DNA from: Sphingopyxis sp. Root154
GTDB lineage: Bacteria; Pseudomonadota; Alphaproteobacteria; Sphingomonadales; Sphingomonadaceae
Length of the DNA: 64,000 nt
NCBI RefSeq assembly: GCF_001427105.1
Contig: NZ_LMGI01000001.1
Location: 930,001-994,000 of the forward strand
Direction of reading: 5' to 3'
Of the stretch, positions 30,431-39,216 are shown piece by piece. Made by a program: the position numbers and the translations under genes. How positions within the stretch are numbered: position 1 is the first letter of the stretch; each line of letters starts with the position of its first letter. The notes under the pieces are model-generated. The model had not been told where the DNA came from and did not search any database. It was given only the letters and a program-made list of their open reading frames with translations.

Positions 30431-31237
30431 ATGGCTCGAAAGGCGATTTTCATCACCGGCGGCGGATCGGGGATCGGCCGTGCGGTCGCGCGCCATTTCG
30501 CCGGGCAGGGCTGGTTCGTCGGCATCGCCGACGTCAACCGCGCCGGGATCGATGAAACCGCCGCGTTGCTGCCCGAAGGGGCGTCGTCGCGCCACATGAT
30601 GGACGTCCGCGATCGCGACCAGTGGAAAGCCGCGCTCGACGAATTTGCGAAAGACAGCGGCGGCCGCCTCGACGTCCTCTTCAACAACGCTGGCATCGGC
30701 ACCGGCGGGCAGTTCGCCGATATGCCGCCAGCCGAGGCCGACCGGTTGATCGCGATCAATTTCGGCGGTGTCGTCAACGGCATCTATATGGCGCTGCCGC
30801 TTCTGCGCGCGACACCCGGATCGACGATCCTCAACACCGGATCGGCGTCGGGATTCTACGGCGTGGCGGGCCTTGCCATCTATTCGGCGACCAAGTTCGC
30901 GGTGCGCGGGCTCACCGAGGCGCTCGAAATCGAATTCGCCAAACATGGCATCAAGGTCCGCTCGCTGATGCCGGGCTTCATCGACACGCCCCTGCTCGAC
31001 CAGGTCAGCGCCGACAGCAACGAACCCGCGCGCACCCGCCTGTCTGACAGCGGCTTCGAAATCGTCCCCGTCGAACGCGTTGCGGAAGCGGCGTGGGAAG
31101 CGGTGCACGGAACGCGCGTCCACACCACGGTCGGCAAGATGGCGAAGCGCCTGTCGCGCCTCGCACGCTGGTTCCCGGGGCTGATCGTGCGCCAGTCGAA
31201 GAAGATCGACGGGCTGGGCGCCGCGTCGACGCACTAG
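30431..31237 (+). CDS. SDR family oxidoreductase
   Basis: 268 residues. The Rossmann signature GGGSGIG is at 10-16, NNAG at about 84-87, and the catalytic set is Ser in NTGSASGFYG with YSATK around residue 153-157. LMPGFIDTPLL follows as in classical SDRs. Asp in ADVNR after the second strand favours NAD over NADP. The substrate is unknown. AAGGAGGGG at 30419-30427 is a strong ribosome binding site. The inverted repeat upstream suggests that it shares a regulator with the crotonase gene. Its stop almost touches the convergent GIN-domain gene. Confidence 0.9.
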   Translation: MARKAIFITGGGSGIGRAVARHFAGQGWFVGIADVNRAGIDETAALLPEGASSRHMMDVRDRDQWKAALDEFAKDSGGRLDVLFNNAGIGTGGQFADMPPAEADRLIAINFGGVVNGIYMALPLLRATPGSTILNTGSASGFYGVAGLAIYSATKFAVRGLTEALEIEFAKHGIKVRSLMPGFIDTPLLDQVSADSNEPARTRLSDSGFEIVPVERVAEAAWEAVHGTRVHTTVGKMAKRLSRLARWFPGLIVRQSKKIDGLGAASTH

Positions 31238-31238
31238 A

Positions 31239-31949
31239 CTATTTCCCCGGCCCGCAGGTCACCGAGCCGCTGCCGACATTGCGTACCGTACAGACCGGCT
31301 TGCCGAGCACGACGGTCTTGCCAATCCCGCGCGAGGTGATCGCGGCGCTCTTGACCGCGCGCAGGACGTGATCGCCCGCACCCTCGCTGTCGCTGATCAG
31401 TTCGTCGACCGACAGCGCGCCCGCGTCGACCGCGCCCGCACCCGACAGCGTCATCTGCGCATTCTTTGCCGCGCCGCCGAGGGTCATCGTGCCGGTTCCG
31501 ATCATCGCGACCTGCAACCGGTCCGTACTGATCTGGCCAACGGTCAGCCGTCCGGGTCCGCGCAGGCCGACCATCGCGCGCTGTCCCTTCAGCTTGTCGA
31601 TCTGCAGCGACCCCGCGCCCGAAAGCGTCGCCGCGCGCAGGTTGGCGGCGTTGATGCGAACCGTCACGGGACCGCGCGGCCCGCGGCGCTTTTCGTCGCC
31701 CGCGAACTGGCGTTCGCTGATCACCAGCTTGCCGTCGCGCGCTTCGACGCTCAGCCGGTCGAGCGCGTCCTGCGGCCCGGTCGCCACGGCGCTGACCGGC
31801 GCCCGCGTCACGACCTCGACCGTCACATCGGCGCTGACGTCGATCGTCTCGAAGCTGGTGAGGCCATACCGCTTTTCGGCGCCCCACGCGGGGCCGGCGG
31901 TGAGCAGGGCGGCGGCCGCCATCGCGGCGCATCGTGTGGCAAGCGTCAT
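31239..31949 (-). CDS. GIN domain-containing exported protein (DUF2807)
   Basis: 236 residues with a signal peptide (CAAMAAAALLTAGPAWG). The mature part starts FETIDVSADVTVEVV, the typical opening of the GIN (head GIN) domain, and continues as short repeats with SGAGSLQID, GTGTMTLGG, SGAGAVDAG and GSGSVTCG, which fold as a beta-helix. Two cysteines near the end could form a disulfide. GIN proteins are cell-surface or periplasmic adhesin-like proteins of unknown role. It follows a lipoprotein of the same family by 43 bases and is probably its operon partner. Confidence 0.85.
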   Translation of the reverse strand: MTLATRCAAMAAAALLTAGPAWGAEKRYGLTSFETIDVSADVTVEVVTRAPVSAVATGPQDALDRLSVEARDGKLVISERQFAGDEKRRGPRGPVTVRINAANLRAATLSGAGSLQIDKLKGQRAMVGLRGPGRLTVGQISTDRLQVAMIGTGTMTLGGAAKNAQMTLSGAGAVDAGALSVDELISDSEGAGDHVLRAVKSAAITSRGIGKTVVLGKPVCTVRNVGSGSVTCGPGK

Positions 31950-31992
31950 GGTGCCGCCTTACCCCGTTCGGGCAGGCGGCACCAGCACGGCA

Positions 31993-32745
31993 TCATTTGC
32001 AGGTTGCGGTGCCCGAACCCATCTGCCGCGTCGAACAGGTCGCCCCGCCCGCCAGCGTTACATCGCCCGATCCGAGGATGCGGATATCGGCCTTGCCGGT
32101 CGCCTGCGCGTCGACATTGCCCGATCCGGTAACCGACACCTCGAGCGTCGTCGCGACGAGCCCGTCGGCATCGATATCGCCCGATCCGGTGACGCTGAGC
32201 TCGCCCGACCCGATCGTGCCGCCGGCAATCTCGATATCGCCCGATCCCGACACGGTGATTTCGGCGCGCTTTCCGGTCAGCTTCGCAACCTTGAGGTCGC
32301 CCGAACCGGTGACCACCGCCTCGACCGCATCGCCGTCGATATTGTCGGCGTCGATCGTTCCCGATCCCGTAAGGCGCACCGCGTTCAGCTTCGGCAGCGT
32401 GATTGCGATATCGACATCATCCTCGTCATTGTTCGAAAAGCTAAAACCCTCGCGCTTGCGGCCGATCTTCAGCTGCGTCCCGTCGAGCTTGATCTCGAGC
32501 CGGTCGAGCGCTTCCTTGCGGCCGCGCGCGCTGATCGAAAAACTGTCGCCCTGACGGATGGTGACGTCGTCGGGACCCGCAACCTCGACCCCGGTAAAGC
32601 CGGTCAGATCATAGCTTTGGGTCGTGATCGGCCCGACGCTGGCCGGCGGGCCGCCGCGGTCGGCCTGTTTGTCATTGCCCGGCGCCGCGCCGTTGCAGCC
32701 GGTCACAAGCACCAGCGGCAAAATCGCCATCATCCAGTTCCGCAT
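31993..32745 (-). CDS. GIN domain-containing lipoprotein (DUF2807)
   Basis: 250 residues. The lipobox LVTGC near residue 17 marks it as a lipoprotein, so the mature chain is anchored by Cys. The mature part begins FTGVEVAGPDDVTIRQ and then repeats GSG turns about every 20 residues (LTGSG, VTGSG, VSGSG, VTGSG, VTGSG, LGSG), the beta-helix of GIN proteins. The C-terminus has two cysteines (TCS...TATCK). ATG at 32745 has better spacing to AGGAG than the one at 32748. It differs from its neighbour in sequence, indicating an old duplication. Function unknown, possibly envelope adhesion. Confidence 0.88.
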   Translation of the reverse strand: MRNWMMAILPLVLVTGCNGAAPGNDKQADRGGPPASVGPITTQSYDLTGFTGVEVAGPDDVTIRQGDSFSISARGRKEALDRLEIKLDGTQLKIGRKREGFSFSNNDEDDVDIAITLPKLNAVRLTGSGTIDADNIDGDAVEAVVTGSGDLKVAKLTGKRAEITVSGSGDIEIAGGTIGSGELSVTGSGDIDADGLVATTLEVSVTGSGNVDAQATGKADIRILGSGDVTLAGGATCSTRQMGSGTATCK

Positions 32746-32869
32746 CATCAATCTCCTCTGTGTATTGTTTACATAACACACGATCATCATCGCTGTCCAG
32801 CCGTCTGCCATCTTGTCGCCACCTTCGGCGTTCAGAGGGCAATTTCTCCCCGAAACCGAAAGCCCGACC

Positions 32870-33346
32870 ATGAGCGTAGCCTTTCGCCGCGAGAGCGACG
32901 ACGAGCATAAGGAACCCGAATTCGAGCTGCCCATCGCGGTCGGCCCGAATCTCGTGACTCCGCGCGGACTGCGCCTGCTCGGCGAAGAGGTCGTGCGGCT
33001 TGAGGGCGAGATCGCGGAAACCACCGACGAAGACGCACGCAAGAAATTGCAACGCCGCCTGCGCTATTTCCACACACGGCAATCGACCGCCGATGTTCAG
33101 GCACCGCCTGCGGATGGCAGCGTGGGGTTCGGCAGCCGCGTGACGTACCGGCTGAACAAGGCCGAAAAGACGATCACGATCGTCGGCGGTGACGAGGCCG
33201 ATCCGGCGCGTGGCCACATCGCCTTTTCCGCCCCGCTCGCCCGCGCGCTGATGGGCGCCGAGGCGGGCGAGAGCGTCGAATATCAGGACCGCGAGGATGC
33301 GATCGCGATCCTCGCTGTCGAGACCGACCCGGAGACCCAGGCATGA
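32870..33346 (+). CDS. GreA/GreB-family transcription elongation factor
   Basis: 158 residues. A short helical N-terminal part (about 20-70, with RKKLQRRLRYF) precedes the FKBP-like C-terminal domain (VGFGSRVTYRLN, TIVGGDEAD, GHIAFSAPLARALMGAEAGE) which is the diagnostic part of Gre factors. Canonical Gre proteins rescue backtracked RNA polymerase through an acidic coiled-coil tip; here the N-terminal helices are present, although residues TTDEDARKK at the tip region are only moderately acidic. It may be a specialised paralogue. Its stop overlaps the start of a 59-residue HTH-like gene (ATGA). Confidence 0.85.
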   Translation: MSVAFRRESDDEHKEPEFELPIAVGPNLVTPRGLRLLGEEVVRLEGEIAETTDEDARKKLQRRLRYFHTRQSTADVQAPPADGSVGFGSRVTYRLNKAEKTITIVGGDEADPARGHIAFSAPLARALMGAEAGESVEYQDREDAIAILAVETDPETQA

Positions 33347-33522
33347 AAGACAAGTTCGAACGCCACAAACAGCCGTGGACCCCGGCCGAAATCGACAAGC
33401 TTCATACGCTCGCCAAAAAAGGCATGCCGCTGAAGTCGATCGCCAAGGCGCTGACGCGCAGCGAGGAATCGGTGAAAGCACGCGCCAAGGCCGACAGCCT
33501 GCCGATCGCAAAGTTGCACTGA
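33343..33522 (+). CDS. Small Myb/SANT-like helix-turn-helix protein
   Basis: 59 residues: basic N-terminus, then WTPAEIDKLHTLAKKG, a spacer and SIAKALTRSEESVKARA. The spacing of Trp, the acidic turn and the second and third helix matches Myb/SANT-type DNA-binding domains, which some phage and bacterial small proteins share. Its ATG overlaps the stop of the Gre-family gene (ATGA), so it is translated in tandem with it. No second Myb repeat is present. A role in transcription or replication control together with the Gre factor is an inference from coupling only. Confidence 0.7.
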   Translation: MKDKFERHKQPWTPAEIDKLHTLAKKGMPLKSIAKALTRSEESVKARAKADSLPIAKLH

Positions 33523-33528
33523 GCCACC

Positions 33529-34707
33529 ATGTCCGCAATCGAATTTGACGCCATCGTGCTGGGTGCCGGCGCGGCCGGACTGATGTGCGCCGCGGTCGCG
33601 GGCGCGCGCGGCCGCCGCGTGCTGCTGCTCGACCATGCCGATGCGGCCGGCAAAAAGATCCTGATCTCGGGAGGCGGGCGCTGCAACTTCACCAATGTGA
33701 ACACCGTGCCCGACCGCTTTATCTCGACGAACCCGCATTTCGCCAAGTCGGCGCTCGCGCGCTACACCCCCGCCGATTTCATCGCGCTCGTCGAGCGCCA
33801 CGGCATCGCCTATCATGAGAAAACGCTTGGCCAGCTCTTCTGCGACGGCTCGGCGAAACAGATCGTCGCGATGCTGCTCGAAGAGGCCGCGAAAGCCGGC
33901 GTCGATGTTCGCACCGGCCAACCGGTGAGCGACGTGACGCACGCCGACGGCAAATTCACCGTCCGCTTCGGCGACCAATATTTCACCGCCCCGGCGCTGG
34001 TCATCGCGACCGGCGGCCCGTCGATCCCCAAGATGGGTGCGACGGGCTTCGCTTATTACCTTGCGCGTCAGTTCGGATTGAAAGTGGTCGAGCCGCGCCC
34101 TGCGCTCGTCCCACTGACGCTCGGCGGCGGCGATGTACTGTTCCGCGAGCTGTCGGGAATCGCCGCACCGGTCGAGGCGCGCGCGGGCAAGGCGGCGTTC
34201 CGCGAAGCCGCACTGTTCACCCACCGCGGTCTCTCGGGTCCGGCGATCCTGCAGGTCAGCAGCTATTGGCGCCACGGCGAACCCGTAACAATCGACCTCC
34301 TGCCCGATGCCCCGCAAGGCTGGCTGCTCGAAGTCAAACGCACCCGTCCGCGCACCACCCTGCGCGCCGCCCTGGGAGCGCTGCTCCCCGACCGACTCGC
34401 CGAAACCCTCGCCGAACGCCTCGCGCTCCCCGGCGAACTCGGCGCCCAGACCGACCGCAAACTCGCCGATGCAGAGGCGCAGCTCGCGGGCTGGATTTTC
34501 CGCCCGAACGGCACCGAAGGCTTCGCCAAAGCCGAGGTCACCGTCGGCGGAATCTCGACTGCAAACCTATCCTCACAAACAATGATGGCCAAAACCGTCC
34601 CGAACCTCTATGCGGTCGGCGAAGCCGTAGATGTCACAGGGTGGTTAGGCGGCTATAATTTTCAATGGGCCTGGGCCAGCGGACACGCTGCCGGACAGGT
34701 GATTTAA
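33529..34707 (+). CDS. NAD(P)/FAD-dependent oxidoreductase, BaiN/HI0933-like flavoprotein
   Basis: 392 residues. The FAD dinucleotide fold GAGAAGLMCA is at 12-21, and GKKILISGGGRCNFTN at about 44-59 is the HI0933-like family motif. ATGGPSIPKMG at about 160 and the C-terminal VGEAVDVTGWLGGYNFQWAW complete the family signature. Some relatives act on bile acids or are annotated as tRNA U54-like, but the reaction is unknown for most. It starts six bases after the SANT-like gene stop. Frame and length are normal. Confidence 0.9.
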   Translation: MSAIEFDAIVLGAGAAGLMCAAVAGARGRRVLLLDHADAAGKKILISGGGRCNFTNVNTVPDRFISTNPHFAKSALARYTPADFIALVERHGIAYHEKTLGQLFCDGSAKQIVAMLLEEAAKAGVDVRTGQPVSDVTHADGKFTVRFGDQYFTAPALVIATGGPSIPKMGATGFAYYLARQFGLKVVEPRPALVPLTLGGGDVLFRELSGIAAPVEARAGKAAFREAALFTHRGLSGPAILQVSSYWRHGEPVTIDLLPDAPQGWLLEVKRTRPRTTLRAALGALLPDRLAETLAERLALPGELGAQTDRKLADAEAQLAGWIFRPNGTEGFAKAEVTVGGISTANLSSQTMMAKTVPNLYAVGEAVDVTGWLGGYNFQWAWASGHAAGQVI

Positions 34708-34774
34708 GCCCATTGAGCCCCTTTTCCGTCGGCCCGTCACCGCACCGGTGACCGCCCATATTATTGAGATAAAA

Positions 34775-36634
34775 ATGCCTTTCGAAAATCTTTCTCCCGT
34801 CCTTTCGGACGCCCTTGTCGCGCGCGGCTATGAAGCGCTCACTCCCGTCCAGACGCAGGTCAGCGAGGATCAGGCCAAGGGCCGCGATCTGCTCGTCTCC
34901 GCGCAGACCGGCTCGGGCAAGACCGTCGCGTTCGGCCTCGCAATGGGTGACGAACTGCTCGAAGACGGTCGTATGCCCTACGCGACCTCGCCGCTCGCGC
35001 TGATCGTCGCGCCGACGCGCGAACTCGCGCTGCAGGTCAGCCGCGAACTGAGCTGGCTCTACGCCAAGGCCGGCGCGCGCATCGCAACCTGCGTCGGCGG
35101 CATGGACGCCAGCAAGGAACGCCGCGCATTGGGCCAGGGCGTGCAGATCGTCGTCGGCACCCCCGGACGTCTGCGCGATCATCTCGAGCGCGGTGCGCTC
35201 GACCTGTCCGCGCTACGCGTCGCGGTGCTCGACGAAGCCGACGAAATGCTCGACATGGGCTTTCGCGATGACCTTGAGGAAATCCTCGACGGCACCCCCG
35301 CGACGCGCCGCACCTTGCTCTTCTCGGCGACGATCCCAAACCCGATCGTTCAGCTCGCCAAGCGCTACCAGAAGGATGCGCTGCGCATCTCGACCGTCGG
35401 CCAGGATCGCGGCCATGGCGACATTGCCTATCAGGCCGTCACCGTCGCCCCCGCCGACATCGAGGGCGCGGTCGTCAATCTGCTCCGCCTGCACGACGCC
35501 GAAACCGCGATGCTGTTCTGCGCGACGCGCGACAATGTCCGCCGCCTGCACGCCAGCCTTGTCGAGCGCGGTTTCGCCGCGGTCGCTCTGTCGGGCGAGC
35601 ATAGCCAAAATGAGCGCAACGCCGCGCTGCAGGCTCTCCGCGATCGCCGCGCCAAGGTCTGCGTCGCGACCGACGTCGCCGCGCGCGGTATCGATCTGCC
35701 GACGCTCAGCCTCGTCATCCACGTCGAAATCCCGCGCGACGCCGAGGCGCTCCAGCACCGTTCGGGCCGCACCGGCCGCGCGGGCAAGAAGGGCACTGCG
35801 GTCATCATCGTCCCCTATCCGCGCCGCCGCCGCGTCGACGGCATGCTCCGCGGCGCCCGCATCAACGCCGAATGGATGGACGCGCCGACCGCCGCCGACG
35901 TGCGCAAGCGCGATCAGGAACGGTTGATGGAGAAATTGCTCACCCCGGTCGAGCATGAGCCCGAGGATCTCGAACTCGCGCAGCGCCTGATGGCCGAGCG
36001 CACCCCCGAGGATATCGCGGCATCGCTCGTTCAGGCGCACCGCGCGCTGATGCCGCCGCCCGAAGACCTCATCGACAACAGCGCGCGCGGGCGCGACGGT
36101 GCAGGCCGTCCCGAGCGCGGCGAACGCTTCGAGCGCCCCGAGCGCGGCCCCGGTGGCGATCAGCGCGAAGGCTTCGAGGACAGCGTCTGGTTCCGCCTCA
36201 ACATCGGCCGCCACCAGAATGCCGATCCGCGCTGGATCTTGCCCCTGCTTTGCCGCCGCGGCCATGTGAGCAAGAACGAGATCGGCGCGATCCGCATCGG
36301 TCCCAAGGAAACGATGTTCAACATCCCGCGCGCGATCGCCGATCGCTTTGCCGAAGCGGTGGTGCGCAGCGCCAACGCCGATGGCGAGGACGACAGCGGC
36401 GTGTCGATCACCCCCGCGCCCGACGGCCCGACCTATCCGCCGCGCCGCGACAAGGGCGGCCATGGTGGCCCGCGCGACGGCGCCCCGCGCAGCACGCTCG
36501 GCCGCGCGCCGGGCGGCGATCGTGGATTCGGCGACCGTGCCGGTCCGCGTGGGCCGCGTGGCCCGGGCGGCAACACCGAACGCTACAAGCCCAAGCCCTT
36601 CGGCCAGCGCAGCCCGCGCCGCCCGTCGAAATAA
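34775..36634 (+). CDS. DEAD/DEAH box RNA helicase with DbpA-like RNA-binding domain
   Basis: 619 residues. Q motif FENLSPVLSDALVARGYEALTPVQ is at 3-26, Walker A AQTGSGKT at 43-50, then DEAD in VLDEADEML, SAT in LFSATIP, and HRSGRTGRAG. Around 470-530 an RRM-like DbpA domain (VWFRLNIGRHQN, GAIRIGPKETMF) is visible, followed by a Gly/Arg/Pro-rich tail (RGPRGPGG), typical of DeaD/DbpA proteins working on rRNA. The ATG at 34775 starts the Q motif and is preferred over an upstream GTG. A strong terminator follows. Confidence 0.92.
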   Translation: MPFENLSPVLSDALVARGYEALTPVQTQVSEDQAKGRDLLVSAQTGSGKTVAFGLAMGDELLEDGRMPYATSPLALIVAPTRELALQVSRELSWLYAKAGARIATCVGGMDASKERRALGQGVQIVVGTPGRLRDHLERGALDLSALRVAVLDEADEMLDMGFRDDLEEILDGTPATRRTLLFSATIPNPIVQLAKRYQKDALRISTVGQDRGHGDIAYQAVTVAPADIEGAVVNLLRLHDAETAMLFCATRDNVRRLHASLVERGFAAVALSGEHSQNERNAALQALRDRRAKVCVATDVAARGIDLPTLSLVIHVEIPRDAEALQHRSGRTGRAGKKGTAVIIVPYPRRRRVDGMLRGARINAEWMDAPTAADVRKRDQERLMEKLLTPVEHEPEDLELAQRLMAERTPEDIAASLVQAHRALMPPPEDLIDNSARGRDGAGRPERGERFERPERGPGGDQREGFEDSVWFRLNIGRHQNADPRWILPLLCRRGHVSKNEIGAIRIGPKETMFNIPRAIADRFAEAVVRSANADGEDDSGVSITPAPDGPTYPPRRDKGGHGGPRDGAPRSTLGRAPGGDRGFGDRAGPRGPRGPGGNTERYKPKPFGQRSPRRPSK

Positions 36635-36642
36635 GCCCTAAA

Positions 36643-36669
36643 CCCCTCCCCCGACGGGGAGGGGCTTTT
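36643..36669 (+). terminator. Rho-independent terminator after the DEAD-box helicase
   Basis: A perfect 9-bp GC stem, CCCCTCCCC with GGGGAGGGG, loop CGAC, then CTTTTG. It belongs to the same CTCCC/GGGAGG hairpin family that occurs in several gaps of the window. Confidence 0.85.
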
Positions 36670-36734
36670 GTCGCACCGCCCTTGCGCTCTCCCGTCCGGT
36701 CCACCAGATGGGCCGGACAGCAGGAGAGCGGCGC

Positions 36735-37721
36735 ATGCAAGCGATCGAAGCCTTTATCGAAAGCCAGGGCGGACCCGAGGTCATCGACTGGCGCGAGGTG
36801 ACGCTCGGCGACCCCGGCCCCGGCCAGGTGCTGCTCCGCCAGACCGCGGTCGGGCTCAACTATCTCGACACCTATCATCGCGACGGCACTTATCCCGTTC
36901 CGCTGCCGAGCGGGCTCGGCGTCGAATCCGCCGGTGAAGTCATTGCCGTCGGCGCCGACGTCCACGGCCTCCAGCCCGGCGACCGCGTCGCGACCTTCGG
37001 CCCTGAACGCACCGCCTATGCCAGCGCGCGGATCGTCGGCGCGGCGTCGCTGTTCAAGCTCCCCGCCGACATCGACGATGAAACCGCCGCCGCCGCGCTG
37101 CTGAAGGCGTGTACGGTCGAGATGCTCGTCGAGCGCTGCGCGAAGGTCGAGGCGGGATCGACCGTGCTCGTCCACGCCGCCGCGGGCGGCGTCGGGCTGA
37201 TCCTCGTCCAGTGGCTGAAGGCGATCGGCGCGACCGTGATCGGCACCGTCAGCACCGAAGCCAAAGCGCACACCGCGCGCGAAGCCGGCGCCGACCATGT
37301 GCTGATGTACAAGAGCGACGATGTCGCCGCGCATGTTCGCGAGATCACCGACGGTCAGGGCGTCCCCGTGACCTTCGACGGCATCGGCTTGGCGACGTGG
37401 GAGGTGTCCTTGAAGGCCACGGCGCGGCGCGGGTTGATCGTCAGCTATGGCAATGCCGGTGGTCCGGTGACCGGCGTCAATCTCGGCGTCCTCGCACAGC
37501 ACGGATCGCAGTTCGTCACGCGCCCGACGCTATTCGATTATTATCACCTGCCCGGCGAGCGCGCCGCGGGCGCCGCGCGTGTGTTCGAGATGATCGAAAG
37601 CGGCGCGGTGCAGATCACCGTCGGCCAGCGCTATGGGTTGCAGGACGCCGCGCGCGCGCACGCCGATTTGCAGGCCGGGCGCACGACGGGGTCGACGCTG
37701 TTGATTCCGGAGCATTCCTGA
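36735..37721 (+). CDS. qor: Quinone oxidoreductase (zinc-independent medium-chain reductase)
   Basis: 328 residues of the MDR superfamily without zinc ligands. Motifs are the N-terminal DWREVTLGDPGPGQVL, substrate-loop GLNYLDTYHRDG, and the NADPH-binding HAAAGGVGLILVQWLKAIG near 140-160. GTVSTEAKAHTAREAGADH is the family loop. It reduces quinones or enones with NADPH. The ATG at 36735 has AGGAGAG 7 bases upstream. A complex palindromic repeat follows. Its neighbours give no specific partner. The Cys and His ligands of alcohol dehydrogenases are absent. Confidence 0.9.
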   Translation: MQAIEAFIESQGGPEVIDWREVTLGDPGPGQVLLRQTAVGLNYLDTYHRDGTYPVPLPSGLGVESAGEVIAVGADVHGLQPGDRVATFGPERTAYASARIVGAASLFKLPADIDDETAAAALLKACTVEMLVERCAKVEAGSTVLVHAAAGGVGLILVQWLKAIGATVIGTVSTEAKAHTAREAGADHVLMYKSDDVAAHVREITDGQGVPVTFDGIGLATWEVSLKATARRGLIVSYGNAGGPVTGVNLGVLAQHGSQFVTRPTLFDYYHLPGERAAGAARVFEMIESGAVQITVGQRYGLQDAARAHADLQAGRTTGSTLLIPEHS

Positions 37722-37850
37722 CTCCCCTCCCTCATAGGGAGGGGTCGGGGGTGGGTAGCCGCAGGCGTTCTTGCTTGGCCGCAAACCCACCCCGCTACGA
37801 CTAGGCAGCAAGCTGCCAAGTCTCCACGCCCCTCCCTTTCAGGGAAGGGA
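37722..37850. repeat. Intergenic palindromic element bordered by CTCCCT/AGGGAGG hairpins
   Basis: The gap between the convergent qor and fghA genes is filled by an element with perfect CCCCTCCCT-cat-AGGGAGGGG (37724-37744) at its left, a GGCAGC-AA-GCTGCC hairpin (37804-37817), and a CCCCTCCCT/AGGGAAGGG hairpin (37829-37849) at its right. It looks like a composite repeat of a family dispersed in the genome. Confidence 0.65.
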
Positions 37851-37855
37851 ATCAC

Positions 37856-38704
37856 TTACGCCTTCAACCGCTCCGCATGCCACGCGACATGCTCGGCCAA
37901 AAAGGTCGAGATGAAATAATAGCTGTGGTCGTAACCCGGCTGCATCCGGATTTCGGCCTTCTGCCCGGCGCGTTCGCACGCAGCGACCAGCAATTCGGTC
38001 TTCAGCTGTTCAGTCAGGAAATTATCGGCGTCACCCTGATCGACGAGCAGGTCGGGCACGCGCAGCCCCTGATCGAGCAATGCGCACGCGTCATAGGCGT
38101 GCCAGTCTTCGCGGTTGTTGCCGAGATAATTGCCGAGCGCCTTTTCACCCCACGGGCACTGCAGCGGCGCGACGATCGGCGAGAAGGCCGAGACCGAGCG
38201 AAAGCGATCCTGATTGCGGAGGCCAATGGTCAATGCGCCATGCCCGCCCATCGAATGGCCTGTGATCGCCTGCCGCGTCAGGTCGGCCGAAGCGAAATTG
38301 CGCAGCACCAGCGAGGGCAGCTCATCCTCGATGTACGAGCGCATGCGGTAGTTCTTCGCCCACGGCTCCTCGGTCGCATCGACATAGAAACCGGCGCCCA
38401 GCCCGAAATCCCATGCCGCATCGGGATCGTCGGGCACCCCCTCGCCGCGCGGGCTGGTGTCGGGGGCGATGAAGATCACGCCATGTTCGGCGCATGCGGC
38501 GCGATATTCGCCCTTTTCCATCACATTGGCATGGGTGCAGGTCAGCCCCGAAAGATACCAGAGCACCGGCAGCTTCGCGCCCGGTTCATGGTTGGGGACG
38601 AACACCGCGAAGGTCATGTCGGTGCCGGTGGTCGTGCTCGCATGCTTGTACACACCCTGCGTGCCGCCATGGCTGCGAACGGTGGAGATGGTTTCGAGGG
38701 TCAT
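37856..38704 (-). CDS. fghA: S-formylglutathione hydrolase
   Basis: 282 residues of the esterase D family, close to the usual 280. The nucleophile is S151 in GHSMGGHGA; the oxyanion region is LSGLTCTHAN, and PGYDHSYYF near the end supplies the His. It hydrolyses S-formylglutathione to formate and glutathione, the second step of glutathione-dependent formaldehyde removal. The ATG at 38704 overlaps the stop of the ProX-like gene (ATGA). The dehydrogenase for the first step is five genes upstream on the same strand. The long open frame upstream of this start is spurious. Confidence 0.95.
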   Translation of the reverse strand: MTLETISTVRSHGGTQGVYKHASTTTGTDMTFAVFVPNHEPGAKLPVLWYLSGLTCTHANVMEKGEYRAACAEHGVIFIAPDTSPRGEGVPDDPDAAWDFGLGAGFYVDATEEPWAKNYRMRSYIEDELPSLVLRNFASADLTRQAITGHSMGGHGALTIGLRNQDRFRSVSAFSPIVAPLQCPWGEKALGNYLGNNREDWHAYDACALLDQGLRVPDLLVDQGDADNFLTEQLKTELLVAACERAGQKAEIRMQPGYDHSYYFISTFLAEHVAWHAERLKA

Positions 38705-39207
38705 GATTCTTCCTGCACAGGGATGGCGGCGACAAGCGGCTGATGCCCCCAATGACGCAGCAGGTCGAGGACCGCCCCGCCAGGTAGCCCCAGCGTCGCG
38801 GTGTTGCGCAGCGGATGGACGTTCACCGTTTCCGCCGCCGCCAGCACGTCGTCGAGCACGACGGTGATGCTTCCGGGCACCGCGTTGATCGCCGCGAGCG
38901 GGGTCACTGACCCCGGGGTGATGCCGAGCAATCGCTCCATATCCTCGGCCTTGCCGAAGCTCACGTGCTTGCACCCGATCGCCGCTGGCAGCGCCTTCAG
39001 GTTTACCCGCGCGTCGGACGGCACGGTGACGAGCCAGAAGGCGCCGCCCTTATCTTTTAGGAACAGATTCTTGGTGTGCGCCCCCGGCATCGCGGCGTGC
39101 ACCGCGTCGCTCTCGGCAACGGTAAACACCGCCTCATGTTCGTGCGCGGCAAAGGGGATCGCAAGCACGCCCAAATCGGCCAGCAATCCCGCTTCGCCTC
39201 GCATCAT
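38701..39207 (-). CDS. ProX-like (PrdX/YbaK-family) aminoacyl-tRNA deacylase
   Basis: 168 residues of the YbaK/INS fold. KNLFLKDKGGAFWLVTV around 46-62 is characteristic of the free-standing PrdX/ProX group, and GKAEDMERLLGITPGSVTPLA around 85-105 is the substrate-binding end. These enzymes clear mischarged Ala-tRNA(Pro) or related species. Its own function in the formaldehyde cluster is not obvious; it may only be cotranscribed. It starts 9 bases after the VOC stop and its stop overlaps the fghA ATG (ATGA). No clear ribosome binding site precedes the ATG. Confidence 0.87.
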   Translation of the reverse strand: MMRGEAGLLADLGVLAIPFAAHEHEAVFTVAESDAVHAAMPGAHTKNLFLKDKGGAFWLVTVPSDARVNLKALPAAIGCKHVSFGKAEDMERLLGITPGSVTPLAAINAVPGSITVVLDDVLAAAETVNVHPLRNTATLGLPGGAVLDLLRHWGHQPLVAAIPVQEES

Positions 39208-39216
39208 GGTATCGGC

